Assembly (NCBI GenBank): GCA_014191855.1 | Contig: BJHF01000013.1 | Coordinates: 1-64,000, forward strand | Direction of reading: 5' to 3' | Length of the DNA stretch: 64,000 nt | DNA from: Deltaproteobacteria bacterium | GTDB taxonomy: Bacteria; Myxococcota_A; UBA796; SXON01 | Shown: in pieces, positions 7,081-19,116 of the stretch | Position numbering within the stretch: the first letter of the stretch is position 1 | How the letters are laid out: the number at the start of each line of letters is the position of its first letter | Translations under genes and position numbers: made by a program | The notes under the pieces: model-generated | What the model saw: the letters and a program-made list of their open reading frames with translations, nothing else | Databases searched by the model: none | What the model was told of the DNA's origin: nothing

Positions 7081-8945
7081 CACCAGTCCTTCTCCGTATC
7101 CCGGCCGCCCACGCTCACGTGCGGGCGCCCATCCTTCACCCCGTCCACGAGCCGCGCCGCCTCGGCCGCGGTCATCTTTTCGCCGCCCGCGCCCTCGCCG
7201 GCCTCGACCTCTGAAGCCGCGCCTGTTTGCTCCGGATCGCCCTCTTGCCCTTGCGCCGCTTCCCCCTGCTCCCCCTGCTTCGGCTCTCCCTGCTCCCCCT
7301 CCTTGGGCTCGCCTTGCTGCCCTTCCTGCGCCTCGCCCTGTTGGCCTTCCTGCGGCTCGCCTTGCTGCCCCTCCTGCGGTTCGCCTTGCTGCCCTTCCTG
7401 CGCCTCGCCCTGTTGGCCTTCCTGCGGCTGGCCCTGCTGGCCTTCCTGCGGCTCGCCCTCCCGGCCCTCTTGCTGCTGTTGTTCCTGCTCTTTCTGTTCG
7501 CGGAGCGAGATCTCCTTGCGCACCGCCTCCGCGTTCTTGCTCGCGCTCGGGAACTTCGGGTCCGCCGCTTTTGAGGCCTCGAACTGGTTGAGCGCCTGCT
7601 CCAGCCGCCCGTCGCGATACGCCGCGTTCCCAGCATTGTACTGATGCGACGCGCGATGCGCCGTGTCTGCGGCGGCCATCGCCGAAAACACCTGCTCGGA
7701 TTCCCGATATCGGCCCGCACGGTACAAGGATTCGCCGAGGGCTTGACCGACCTCGACGTCCGCCGGATCGTCCACTCGCGCCTGGCCCAGCCGGTCGATC
7801 GCCGTTGCCCACTCTTCCTTCTTCGCTGCTTCGAGGCCCTCCTCCCGGGCGCCTGCCCAGGCTGCCGACGGGAACGCCCCGAGAAGCCCGAGCCCAAAGA
7901 GCGCTGCGCCAGCCCGCGCGGCCAACGCCGCCTTCGCCCTCGCCTTCCGCCTGCCGGGGCCGATGCCCAGCGCCGCGCTCCCCACGAGCGCCACCAGCGC
8001 AAGGCTCAAGGGCCACTGGTACTGCTCATGGGGAATCTGCTCGCGGCGAACCTCGCGTTCCTGCGCCTGTAGCTTGGCGCGGATCTCGCCCTCATAGATC
8101 CCGCGCACGTCGTCGTCCCCGGCGACCGCGCGAACGTATGCCCCGCCGGTGCTCAAGGCGATGGCGCGAAGCTGCGCCTCGTTGAGCTTCGAGAGCACCA
8201 TGTCGCCGCGTGTATCCTTCTTGAAGCCACCTTCGCTCAGGGGAATCGGCGCACCCTCCTCGTTGCCGACCCCGATGCTGTACACGCGGATATCGGCGGC
8301 CCGCACCCGCTCCAGGGAAGCCGCGATGGCGGCCTCGTCATCGTGGAACTCACCATCACTCACGACGATGATCGCCTTGCCGGCGCCGCCGGCCCGCGTG
8401 AGCATCTGCGTGGCCGTATCGAGCCCGCCCGCCATCGCCGTGCCCTGCGCCGCGATGGTTTGGGTGGTTGTGTCCTGCAAAACCCACAGAAATGTCCCGT
8501 AGTCGGTCGTGAGCGGCAATCGTAGGTAGGCGCCGTTGGCCACCAGGACCAGTCCCACGCTGTCGCCGCGGAGGATCCCGAGCAGATCAATCAGCTCGCG
8601 GCGGGCCTGCTCCATTCTCGAGGGGGAAACATCTTCAGCGTCCATCGAGCGGGAGACATCCAGCACGACCACGAGGTTCACCCCTTGTGCCTTGCGTTGC
8701 ACCCATTCGAAGCCAAGCTGCGGGCGCGCGGCGGCGAACGCCAGCCCGAGCGCGGCCACGACCGCGAGCACCGCCTGCGCCGCCCGCGCCCGGAGCGCGC
8801 CGACGGGGACCAGATCCGCCAGCGCCGACGCGGAGAGCAACGCCCCCAGCACCCGCGCCCGCCGGCGATGCGCGACGATGACCAACGCCGCCGTGAGCGG
8901 CACCAAGGCCAGCAGTACCAGTAGCTCCGGTCGCCCGAAATTCAC
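7080..8945 (-). CDS. batB: BatB-BatC fusion: VWA domain, TPRs and octapeptide repeats
   Basis: A 621-aa protein. The N-terminus has a pair of transmembrane helices and a von Willebrand factor A domain with the metal-ion site DVSRS (VVLDVSRSMDAED). After a third transmembrane region come TPR repeats (about residues 380-480), as in BatC. Last is a Gln/Glu/Gly tail of nine octapeptides (EPQEGQQG type) and a conserved-looking C-terminal 50 residues. In Bacteroides batB and batC are separate genes; here they are one. The GTG at 8945 overlaps the batA stop (GTGA). Confidence 0.85.
   Translation of the reverse strand: MNFGRPELLVLLALVPLTAALVIVAHRRRARVLGALLSASALADLVPVGALRARAAQAVLAVVAALGLAFAAARPQLGFEWVQRKAQGVNLVVVLDVSRSMDAEDVSPSRMEQARRELIDLLGILRGDSVGLVLVANGAYLRLPLTTDYGTFLWVLQDTTTQTIAAQGTAMAGGLDTATQMLTRAGGAGKAIIVVSDGEFHDDEAAIAASLERVRAADIRVYSIGVGNEEGAPIPLSEGGFKKDTRGDMVLSKLNEAQLRAIALSTGGAYVRAVAGDDDVRGIYEGEIRAKLQAQEREVRREQIPHEQYQWPLSLALVALVGSAALGIGPGRRKARAKAALAARAGAALFGLGLLGAFPSAAWAGAREEGLEAAKKEEWATAIDRLGQARVDDPADVEVGQALGESLYRAGRYRESEQVFSAMAAADTAHRASHQYNAGNAAYRDGRLEQALNQFEASKAADPKFPSASKNAEAVRKEISLREQKEQEQQQQEGREGEPQEGQQGQPQEGQQGEAQEGQQGEPQEGQQGEPQEGQQGEAQEGQQGEPKEGEQGEPKQGEQGEAAQGQEGDPEQTGAASEVEAGEGAGGEKMTAAEAARLVDGVKDGRPHVSVGGRDTEKDW
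7239..7454 (-). repeat. 24-bp tandem repeat encoding EPQEGQQG octapeptides
   Basis: Nine consecutive in-frame 24-bp units within batB/C. The first six are close to EPQEGQQG, EAQEGQQG or QPQEGQQG; the last three drift (EPKEGEQG, EPKQGEQG, EAAQGQEG). Units in the middle are nearly identical at the DNA level, so copy-number change by slippage is plausible. Confidence 0.85.
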
Positions 8946-9916
8946 GGCACCCTCCGCAGCGGACCCGCGCTCAACAGCAGCTCCAGCCCCCACAAGACCA
9001 GCGCCGGAAGGAGCGCCGTCCAGAAGAGTTCGTCACGATGAACATACTCTTTCACCTTGGCCGTGGAGGGCTCCAGCGCGTCGATCCGAGCGTACACCTC
9101 CGCCAGCGCACGAGCGTCCGTTGCGCGGAAATATTCGGCGTTGGTGACGGCGGCGATGCGGCGAAGGGTCGGCTCGTCCACGTCCGCGCCACCGGCGCTG
9201 AACATGCCCATGAACCCGGTGCGACCGCCGCCCGTGGCGCCCACCCCGATCGTGTACACCTTCACGCCCAGCGCCGCCGCAGCTTCCGCAGCTTGCACCG
9301 GGTCGATCTGGCCGGCGTTGGACTTGCCGTCGGTCACGAGGATCACCACCTTCGATGGCGCCTCCAGCTCCTTCAGGCGCTTCGTGCTCACCGCGATCGC
9401 GTCCCCCACCGCGGTGGCGGACTTGCCCGCCATGCCGATCTCGAGCTGGCCGATGAAGTCGTGCAAACCGGTGTGATCGAGCGTGAGCGGCACCTGGGTG
9501 AACGCCTCCTGGCCGAATACGACGAGGCCGACGCGGTCGTTGGTGCGCGCCTCCACGAAGGCCGCCATCACCCGTTTCCCAGCCTCCAGGCGGGTGAGCT
9601 GCGTACCGGCCACGCCCATGTCCGGCGCGTCCATCGAGCCGGAGGTGTCGATCGCGAGCAGGATGTCAACCCCCTCGCTCTCCCGCTCTGTCTCCCGAAC
9701 CACCTTCTGCGGCCGGGCGAGCGCCACCACCACGAGGAGCAGGACCACGAGCTGCAGCAGCGCAGGCAGGCCGCTCACCCACCGACGGAGGCTCGCACCC
9801 TCCCGCATGGCGCCGGTGGCCGAGAAGCGCAGCGCCCACGGGCGCAGCCAGCCGAGCGCTGGCAAAAGTGCGAGCGGCAACGCGGCGAACCACCATGGCG
9901 AGGCCCACTCAAGCAC
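8942..9916 (-). CDS. batA: BatA-family VWA-domain membrane protein
   Basis: A 324-aa protein. It has N-terminal transmembrane helices (FAALPLALLPALGWL and LLQLVVLLLVVVALA), a von Willebrand A domain with the metal site DTSGS (LLAIDTSGSMDAP) and a C-terminal transmembrane helix (FWTALLPALVLWGLELLL). This is the standard BatA layout. The GTG at 9916 lies 8 nt inside the preceding gene; the only other in-frame start is a TTG further up. BatA and BatB are thought to form a membrane complex with MoxR. Confidence 0.85.
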   Translation of the reverse strand: MLEWASPWWFAALPLALLPALGWLRPWALRFSATGAMREGASLRRWVSGLPALLQLVVLLLVVVALARPQKVVRETERESEGVDILLAIDTSGSMDAPDMGVAGTQLTRLEAGKRVMAAFVEARTNDRVGLVVFGQEAFTQVPLTLDHTGLHDFIGQLEIGMAGKSATAVGDAIAVSTKRLKELEAPSKVVILVTDGKSNAGQIDPVQAAEAAAALGVKVYTIGVGATGGGRTGFMGMFSAGGADVDEPTLRRIAAVTNAEYFRATDARALAEVYARIDALEPSTAKVKEYVHRDELFWTALLPALVLWGLELLLSAGPLRRVP

Positions 9917-10679
9917 GGCGCACCGGGCGGACAAGGCCTTCGAAGTCCGCGTCGAGCTTGGAGAAGAGGTCGGCGTGCTCGCTGCGCTCGGCGAACTTCA
10001 CCAGGTCGGTGGCCATCAACAGACGGCGGGAAGCGTCCAGCTCGGCCGCGGTGAGCGAACCGGCGAGGTTGTCGAGGATCTCGCGACTTGTGCGCCGCGT
10101 GGCCGGGAAGCCCCAAGCCGCGTCGATCCAGGTGCGGAAGATTTCCGACATCGCACGCGCCACATCCTCGCTCCCGAGGTCGTCGCGCGCGCGGAGCGCC
10201 GCCCACGCTCGCCGCGCGATGACGTCCGGGGGGTCGGGGTTCGGGGGCGGCGGCACCGGCTTGAAGCGCGACCAGGCCCACGCGCCCGCGGCCACGGCCG
10301 CCCCCGCGGCGACTGCGCCGCCGAGCACCCACGGCCACACGGGGGGGGGCGGGGGGGGAAGGGCCGACAACCCGTCCATTTCTCCGCCCTTCGGCCCCTC
10401 GACGCCGATGTCCACGAACACGCGAACGGCAGGGGCTTCGCCGCCGGGTTTGACCGAGACGATGTAGCTCCCGTCGTCCCCCGAGAGGTCCCACGTGCCC
10501 TCGGCGGTCGGCGCGATGACCAGCGCGCTCTCGGTTTCAACCGTAGCGCCTACCGGCGCGTGGAGCGTGATGTGCGCTTTCGACACGACGTGTTGCGCAT
10601 CTACCCATACGGCGGAAGGCGCCGCGGCCTCCGGGGCCGGCCCGCTTTCTGTACAAGCCAGGAGCAGCCACACGCTCAT
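9909..10679 (-). CDS. DUF4381-like lipoprotein/membrane protein of the moxR-bat operon
   Basis: A 256-aa protein with a very short lipoprotein signal (MSVWLLLAC), an N-terminal beta-rich domain of about 100 residues, a polyproline linker, one transmembrane helix (WPWVLGGAVAAGAAVAAGAW) and a helical cytoplasmic domain of about 110 residues resembling DUF4381 proteins of MoxR operons. The start overlaps the DUF58 stop by 4 nt. The polyproline linker is coded by a G9-C-G8 tract on the plus strand (10341-10358), where slippage would shift the frame. Confidence 0.7.
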   Translation of the reverse strand: MSVWLLLACTESGPAPEAAAPSAVWVDAQHVVSKAHITLHAPVGATVETESALVIAPTAEGTWDLSGDDGSYIVSVKPGGEAPAVRVFVDIGVEGPKGGEMDGLSALPPPPPPVWPWVLGGAVAAGAAVAAGAWAWSRFKPVPPPPNPDPPDVIARRAWAALRARDDLGSEDVARAMSEIFRTWIDAAWGFPATRRTSREILDNLAGSLTAAELDASRRLLMATDLVKFAERSEHADLFSKLDADFEGLVRPVRRA

Positions 10680-11533
10680 CCCCCGCTCCGAAAGTGCGCG
10701 TGCAACTTCACGAAGGCGTCGTCGCGGGTGCTCACCGCGGTGGCGCGCACGCCGAGGCGGCGCACGTCCATCAGCCGGCGTTCCACCGAGGTTTGGGCGT
10801 GCCAGTTGTTCGCGTCCACCGTGTGCAACGCCCCGGTCTCGGCGTCCTGAACGGTCACCAGCCCCAGGTCCGGAAGGCCGTTCTCCAGCGGATCATGCAC
10901 CATGAACGCGTGCACACGGTGGCGACGCAGCAGGAGCCGCAAGGGCTCGGTCCACGTGCTCGGCCCGAGGAAATCGCTGAGCACAATCACCGCCGAGCGC
11001 CGCTTGAGCACCTTCTGCGCGTGGGTGAGGGCGGCCGCGAGGTTTGTGCCATGATCCGCGTCCAAGGTTTCGAATGCGGCACGGATGACCTGCCATGCGT
11101 GGCCCCGGCTCTTGCGGGGAGGCACGTATTGCTCCACGCCGTCCGAGAACGTGAGCAGGCCGACCCGGTCGTTGCTGCGAAGCGCGGCGTAGGCCATGGC
11201 GCCGGCGAGACGGGCGATCTGCAAACGTTTGTCGGTGCGCCCGTCCTGCCCGCCGCCGCCGAAGCGCACGGAGCCCGACCGGTCCACGATGAGCAGCATC
11301 GTGAGCTCACGTTCTTCGCGGAACACCTTGATGAAGGGCTCGCCGCTCCGCGCCGTGACGTTCCAGTCGATCCGGCGGATGTCATCCCCCGGGTTGTAGC
11401 AGCGTACTTCCTCGAATTCCATGCCGGAGCCGCGGAACATCGAGCGGTACTCGCCGGCGAGCAACGCATCGACACTGCGGCCCACCTGCACGTGCAGGCG
11501 CCCGATCTGACGGAGCTCGTCGGCCGTGAGCAC
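10676..11533 (-). CDS. DUF58 protein of the MoxR operon
   Basis: A 285-aa protein with the DUF58 signature: the GEYRSMFRGSGMEFEEVR segment, then NPGDDIRRIDWNVTAR, then a VWA-like fold with the degenerate metal site DRSGS (LLIVDRSGSVRFG). DUF58 proteins always accompany MoxR ATPases and are thought to be their VWA-type partner. It starts at a GTG 6 nt after the moxR stop and overlaps the next gene by 4 nt. Confidence 0.9.
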   Translation of the reverse strand: MLTADELRQIGRLHVQVGRSVDALLAGEYRSMFRGSGMEFEEVRCYNPGDDIRRIDWNVTARSGEPFIKVFREERELTMLLIVDRSGSVRFGGGGQDGRTDKRLQIARLAGAMAYAALRSNDRVGLLTFSDGVEQYVPPRKSRGHAWQVIRAAFETLDADHGTNLAAALTHAQKVLKRRSAVIVLSDFLGPSTWTEPLRLLLRRHRVHAFMVHDPLENGLPDLGLVTVQDAETGALHTVDANNWHAQTSVERRLMDVRRLGVRATAVSTRDDAFVKLHAHFRSGG

Positions 11534-11539
11534 GGGGAC

Positions 11540-12535
11540 CTACGGTGTGCGAACGGAGGCGAGGATCTCGCGGATCACCGCGTCGGGGGTCATGCCCTCG
11601 GCCTCGGCTTCATAGGTGAGCAACATGCGGTGCCGCAGTACGTCCGCGGCGATCTCCTTCACGTCGTCGGGCGTTGCGAAGTCGCGACCGTCCAGCAACG
11701 CCACGGCCCGCGCGCCCGCGGCCAACGCGATGGTTGCCCTGGGGGAAGCCCCGAACTGCACGAAGCGGGCCAGCCGCTGGGACACCGTTCCTGGCTGCCT
11801 CGTCGCGTGCACCAAGCTCACGATGTACGTCTGCAGCACCGGCTTGAGCGTGACTCGGCGGCTCAAGTCCTGAAGCGCAATGAGCCGTTGAGGCGTGAGC
11901 ACGGGCCTCGCGCGGTCGACCGGACGGGAGCTGCGCTCCAAAACAAGCCGCTCCTCCTCCTGGGTGGGGTACGTGACCTGCAGCTTCATCATGAAGCGAT
12001 CCACTTGCGCTTCCGGCAGGGGGTAGGTGCCTTCCTGCTCGATCGGGTTCTGCGTGGCCAAGACCAGGAACGGCTCGGGGAGCGCGTGCGTGGTGTCCGC
12101 CAGGGTGACCTGACGCTCCTGCATCGCCTCGAGGAGCGCAGACTGCACCTTCGCCGGCGCCCGGTTGATCTCGTCGGCGAGCACGATGTTCGCGAAGATC
12201 GGCCCCTTCCGCGTGGTGAACGTCATGTCGCGCGGGTTGTAGATCTGCGTTCCCACGACGTCGGCGGGGAGCAGGTCGGGCGTGAACTGCACGCGCGAGA
12301 ACGACCCATCGATGGCAGCGGCCAGCGCCTTGATCGCGGTGGTTTTCGCGAGGCCGGGCACCCCCTCGACGAGCAGATGCCCATCGGCCATCAACGCGAC
12401 CAACATCCGATCGACCATGTACTTCTGGCCGACGAGCACGCGGGCCACCTCCACCCGCACCCGACCCAGCTCCTCGGCCGCCTGACGGATCTCCTCCGTC
12501 GACGGCGGCGCGCTCATTCCAGCTTCGTTCGCCAC
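11540..12535 (-). CDS. moxR: MoxR-family AAA+ ATPase
   Basis: A 331-aa AAA+ ATPase of the MoxR class, presumed chaperone for the VWA proteins that follow. The Walker A is GVPGLAKT (residues ~58-65), the Walker B is VLADEINRAP and sensor 1 is LATQNP, all characteristic of MoxR. The GTG at 12535 has an AGGAGG Shine-Dalgarno 6 nt upstream. It heads a seven-gene chain whose junctions all overlap or are a few nt apart. No clear promoter is seen in the 68-nt gap after dnaJ, which contains a GGGGGCGCGCCCCC palindrome, so transcription from dnaK-dnaJ is possible. Confidence 0.95.
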   Translation of the reverse strand: MANEAGMSAPPSTEEIRQAAEELGRVRVEVARVLVGQKYMVDRMLVALMADGHLLVEGVPGLAKTTAIKALAAAIDGSFSRVQFTPDLLPADVVGTQIYNPRDMTFTTRKGPIFANIVLADEINRAPAKVQSALLEAMQERQVTLADTTHALPEPFLVLATQNPIEQEGTYPLPEAQVDRFMMKLQVTYPTQEEERLVLERSSRPVDRARPVLTPQRLIALQDLSRRVTLKPVLQTYIVSLVHATRQPGTVSQRLARFVQFGASPRATIALAAGARAVALLDGRDFATPDDVKEIAADVLRHRMLLTYEAEAEGMTPDAVIREILASVRTP

Positions 12536-12603
12536 TGCTTCCTCCTCACGCGGCCCCGTCTAGCGCCTCCGGGCCGGGGGCGCGCCCCCGCCGTGACACG
12601 CCC

Positions 12604-13716
12604 TTACGACGTGAAGCCCTTGAAGACACCCTGCCAGAACCCCTTCTCCTTCACCTTCACGCCCTGAGCCTTGGCGAGCTCGCGAAGAATCTCGTCTTCC
12701 TTCGCGGAGAGCTGCTTGGGCACCTCCACGAGGAGCTGTACGAGCTGATCCCCGCGACCGCGCCCGTGCACCGCCGGGATGCCCTTGCCGCGCAGGGTGA
12801 TCACCTTTCCCGAAGGCGTGCCCGCCTCGACGACCAGCGACTCTTCGCCATCCACCGTGGGTACCGTGATGTCCCCGCCGAGCACCGCAAGCACGTAGGG
12901 AATCGGGCGTCTCACCAGGACATTCGTGCCATCCCGCTGGAACACCTCGTGCTCCGTTACCCGGATGGTCACGTAGAGATCGCCCGCAGCGCCGCCCGGC
13001 TCGCCGATCTCCCCTTTGCCGCTGAGCCGAAGCTGCATGCCTTCGTCCACACCAGGCGGGATCGTGACCTTCAACTTCTCGTTCGTGCGCACGCGCCCGC
13101 TGCCGGAGCAGCCGGTGCACGGGTCCTTCACCACCTTCCCGCGCCCGCCGCATGCAGGGCAGACGGTGCGGATCCGGAGGAACATCTGGGCCTGCTGCAC
13201 CACTTCGCCCGCTCCCCGGCACGTTGCGCATGTCTGCGGCTGCGAACCTGCCTTCGCGCCGCTGCCGCTGCAGGGCTCGCACGCCACATGCTTCGGGAAG
13301 GTGATCTCCCGCTCCACCCCTTTCACGGCTTCGAGGAACTCGATGGTGAGAGGGTACTCAAGGTCGGCCCCCCGCCGGGGCCCGCGTTGGCCCCCGCGGC
13401 CGCCCCCGAACCCGAAGAGATCCCCGAACATGTCGGCGAAGTGGCTGAACACCTCGTCGGAGCTCTGGAACCCGTGGTTCATGCCGGCGCCGCGAAGGCC
13501 CTCGTGGCCAAATCGATCGTACATCTGGCGCTTCTGCTCGTCGCCGAGGCAGTCGTACGCCTCGGCGACCTCCTTGAACCGCGATTCCGCTTCTTTGTCC
13601 CCCGGGTTTTTATCCGGGTGCAGCTTCATGGCGAGGACGCGAAACGCCTTCTTGATCTCAGCCTGCGGGGCCTCGCGCACAACGCCGAGGACCTCGTAGT
13701 AATCCCGCTTCGCCAT
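12604..13716 (-). CDS. dnaJ: DnaJ chaperone
   Basis: A 370-aa class I DnaJ. It has the J domain with HPD (residues ~33-35), a Gly/Phe-rich region (FGFGGGRGG), and four CxxCxGxG zinc motifs: [24 protein letters not shown] and CTGCSGSG. The C-terminal substrate-binding domain is intact. It stimulates the DnaK ATPase and delivers unfolded proteins. It follows dnaK by 8 nt in the same operon. No grpE is present in the window. Confidence 0.97.
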   Translation of the reverse strand: MAKRDYYEVLGVVREAPQAEIKKAFRVLAMKLHPDKNPGDKEAESRFKEVAEAYDCLGDEQKRQMYDRFGHEGLRGAGMNHGFQSSDEVFSHFADMFGDLFGFGGGRGGQRGPRRGADLEYPLTIEFLEAVKGVEREITFPKHVACEPCSGSGAKAGSQPQTCATCRGAGEVVQQAQMFLRIRTVCPACGGRGKVVKDPCTGCSGSGRVRTNEKLKVTIPPGVDEGMQLRLSGKGEIGEPGGAAGDLYVTIRVTEHEVFQRDGTNVLVRRPIPYVLAVLGGDITVPTVDGEESLVVEAGTPSGKVITLRGKGIPAVHGRGRGDQLVQLLVEVPKQLSAKEDEILRELAKAQGVKVKEKGFWQGVFKGFTS

Positions 13717-13724
13717 GCGATGCT

Positions 13725-15638
<1,914 letters not shown>

Positions 15639-15669
15639 CCAGACGCTCCAGGCGGATTCCGCTTTCCGC

Positions 15670-15699
15670 TAAATACAGGTTCTATGCGTATAGTTGTAG
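15670..15699 (-). promoter_or_regulatory. AT-rich island upstream of dnaK, probable promoter
   Basis: A 30-nt AT-rich patch stands out in very G+C-rich surroundings 32 nt upstream of the dnaK ATG. On the minus strand it contains TATACG and TATTTA as possible -10 elements and the short dyad CTAT-ACGC-ATAG. Neither a convincing -35 nor a heat-shock sigma-32 consensus could be paired with them. No CIRCE element was found. Confidence 0.35.
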
Positions 15700-15918
15700 C
15701 TTCGCCCACTCGGGCGCCGGGGACCGCGAAACGCTAATCCCCGATTCCCGAGCGTCAAGCGTAGACGAGCGTTCTCGTGCGGAGCCGAGCTCGCTCATCC
15801 ATGTTGCCCCCATCGATAGGCGCGCCAGCGCCAGCGACAAGGGCGCGCCGGCCTCGGCGCGACACTTCCGTCACGGTCGGGGCGCCGCGCCTCCCGAAAA
15901 AGTGCGCTTCAATCTCGT

Positions 15919-15934
15919 TGGCACGCGCCTTGCA
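15919..15934 (+). promoter_or_regulatory. Sigma-54 (-24/-12) promoter
   Basis: TGGCACGCGCCTTGCA matches the sigma-54 consensus TGGCACG-N4-TTGCW at every fixed position. It lies 252 nt before the groES start, in the gap between dnaK and groES. Transcription should start near 15945 and need an activator bound further upstream. The nearest downstream feature is an intrinsic terminator at 16029-16064, not a coding start. Confidence 0.8.
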
Positions 15935-15944
15935 TAAACCTTCG

Positions 15945-16064
15945 CCGTCGGAGCGACCGGCGCTCGTTCTCAAAAAACCCCAGATTCCGTGCCCTGACCC
16001 AACCAAAGCGCCGTACGAGCCGACCCCACCGCCGCCGGAATCCCCCGGCGGCGGTTTTCTTTTT
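15945..16064 (+). ncRNA. Candidate sigma-54-dependent small RNA or attenuated leader
   Basis: The segment from the predicted sigma-54 start site to the end of a strong intrinsic terminator is about 120 nt. It contains no convincing coding frame. A 5' stem-loop GAGCG-ACCGG-CGCTC lies about 10 nt from the start; then come an unpaired A/C-rich stretch (CAAAAAACCCC) and the terminator hairpin. The arrangement is like Pxr, the sigma-54-driven sRNA of Myxococcus, but homology to Pxr is not claimed. It may instead be an attenuator for groES-groEL, which begin 122 nt downstream. Confidence 0.5.
16029..16064 (+). terminator. Intrinsic terminator between sigma-54 site and groES
   Basis: A perfect 10-bp stem CCGCCGCCGG / CCGGCGGCGG closes a 6-nt loop (AATCCC) and is followed directly by TTTTCTTTTT (16055-16064). 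It is a textbook rho-independent terminator on the plus strand, with no gene immediately upstream on that strand. Confidence 0.9.
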
Positions 16065-16076
16065 GGTGCCTGCCCG

Positions 16077-16105
16077 TTGACGCGGGGCGGTACCGTGCGT
16101 AATCC
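16077..16105 (+). promoter_or_regulatory. Probable groES-groEL promoter
   Basis: TTGACG (16077-16082) and TAATCC (16100-16105) are 17 nt apart. This lies just downstream of the terminator and about 80 nt before the groES start. The -10 is weak. A short dyad AACCT-TT-AGGTT lies between it and the gene. No CIRCE inverted repeat was found, so control by HrcA is not supported. Confidence 0.4.
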
Positions 16106-16185
16106 CCGTGCCGCTGCTGGAACCGGGTCTTCGGCTCGGCGTCCGCATACCACACAACCTTTAGGTTCAACCTTTGGAGTTCACC

Positions 16186-18190
<2,005 letters not shown>

Positions 18191-18227
18191 GTCCACGTCG
18201 ATCCCGGGTTCCAACCCAGCAAACAAG

Positions 18228-18267
18228 CGCGGAGAGCGGCCATGTGCCACTCTCCGCGTTCGTTTTT
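18228..18267 (+). terminator. Intrinsic terminator of groES-groEL
   Basis: A 9-bp perfect stem CGCGGAGAG / CTCTCCGCG with a 13-nt loop is followed by TTCGTTTTT (18259-18267), 37 nt after the groEL stop. Confidence 0.85.
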
Positions 18268-18281
18268 GGGGTCGCGCCGGC

Positions 18282-18287
18282 TACGTT
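18282..18287 (+). promoter_or_regulatory. -10 element (TACGTT) for leaderless enoyl-CoA hydratase mRNA
   Basis: TACGTT fits TANNNT and ends 6 nt before the ATG at 18294, so transcription should start at or beside the A of the start codon. No Shine-Dalgarno is present, since the preceding bases belong to the groEL terminator. Confidence 0.45.
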
Positions 18288-18293
18288 GCCGGC

Positions 18294-19058
18294 ATGGCTG
18301 TTTCCCTATCGGTGTCCGAGCGCGTGGCCGTCGTAACCCTCGACGATCCCGCCACGAAAAATGCGCTTCGACTGGAGGATTGGCGCGCCATGCGCGACGC
18401 ATTGCGCGGACTCGACGACGTGCGCGCGATCGTCGTTACGGGCAGCAATGGGAACTTCTCCGCGGGCCTGAACCTGACCGCGCTCGGCGTGGCGGCCCTG
18501 GCCCCCAACGAGACGCAGGCGCGGCGCCTGATCGAGGAGCTCAAGGACTGTGTGGCGGCGCTTGCCGAGCTGCAGATCCCCAGCTTCGCGGCAATCGAAG
18601 GCGTGTGCATCGGCGGGGCGCTGGAGATCGCGCTCGGGTGTGACGTGCGCATCGCCGGGGAGGGCGCGACCTTCTCACTCCCCGAGGTGCGGCTCGGGAT
18701 GATTCCTGACGTAGGCGGGTGCGCGCGGCTCACCCGGCTCGTGGGGCCAGGGCGCGCGGCCGATCTCATCACGACCGGGCGCTCTGTCTCCGGCTCGGAG
18801 GCGTTCCAGCTTGGTTTTGTGGAGCGAACGGTGTCCGATGGCGCGGCGCTCACCACCGCGATGGAGGCCGCCCGCCGGGTGTGCAACAACGCGCCGGATG
18901 CGGTGCGACTCGCGCTCACGGTCGTCCGCGCGGCCGGGGACCTGGACCTCGAAGAGGCCATGGCGATCGAGACCCACCACGGCGTGCTCGCGCTGACGAG
19001 CGGCGAGGCGGCGGAGGGGATCACCGCGTTCCGCGAGAAGCGCGCGCCGAAGTGGTGA
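18294..19058 (+). CDS. Enoyl-CoA hydratase/isomerase (crotonase) family protein
   Basis: A 254-aa crotonase. The oxyanion-hole segments SGNFSAGL and GVCIGGALE are present. Both catalytic glutamates of true hydratases are kept: the Glu in GGALEIALGCD and the Glu in SLPEVRLGM. It probably hydrates an enoyl-CoA in fatty acid or amino acid breakdown; the acyl substrate is unknown. The frame is open far upstream into groEL, but similarity starts at the ATG at 18294. It is followed by lnt after 58 nt and may be co-transcribed with it. Confidence 0.88.
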   Translation: MAVSLSVSERVAVVTLDDPATKNALRLEDWRAMRDALRGLDDVRAIVVTGSNGNFSAGLNLTALGVAALAPNETQARRLIEELKDCVAALAELQIPSFAAIEGVCIGGALEIALGCDVRIAGEGATFSLPEVRLGMIPDVGGCARLTRLVGPGRAADLITTGRSVSGSEAFQLGFVERTVSDGAALTTAMEAARRVCNNAPDAVRLALTVVRAAGDLDLEEAMAIETHHGVLALTSGEAAEGITAFREKRAPKW

Positions 19059-19116
19059 GTTCCCCCGGTTCCGAGACGCTGCGGGGGGCGTTACGGGGGG
19101 CGGAGCCCCCTGTTCC

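Noticed and set aside
16065..16185. CIRCE or sigma-32 element before groES
   Set aside because: No TTAGCACTC-N9-GAGTGCTAA repeat and no clear sigma-32 hexamers were found.
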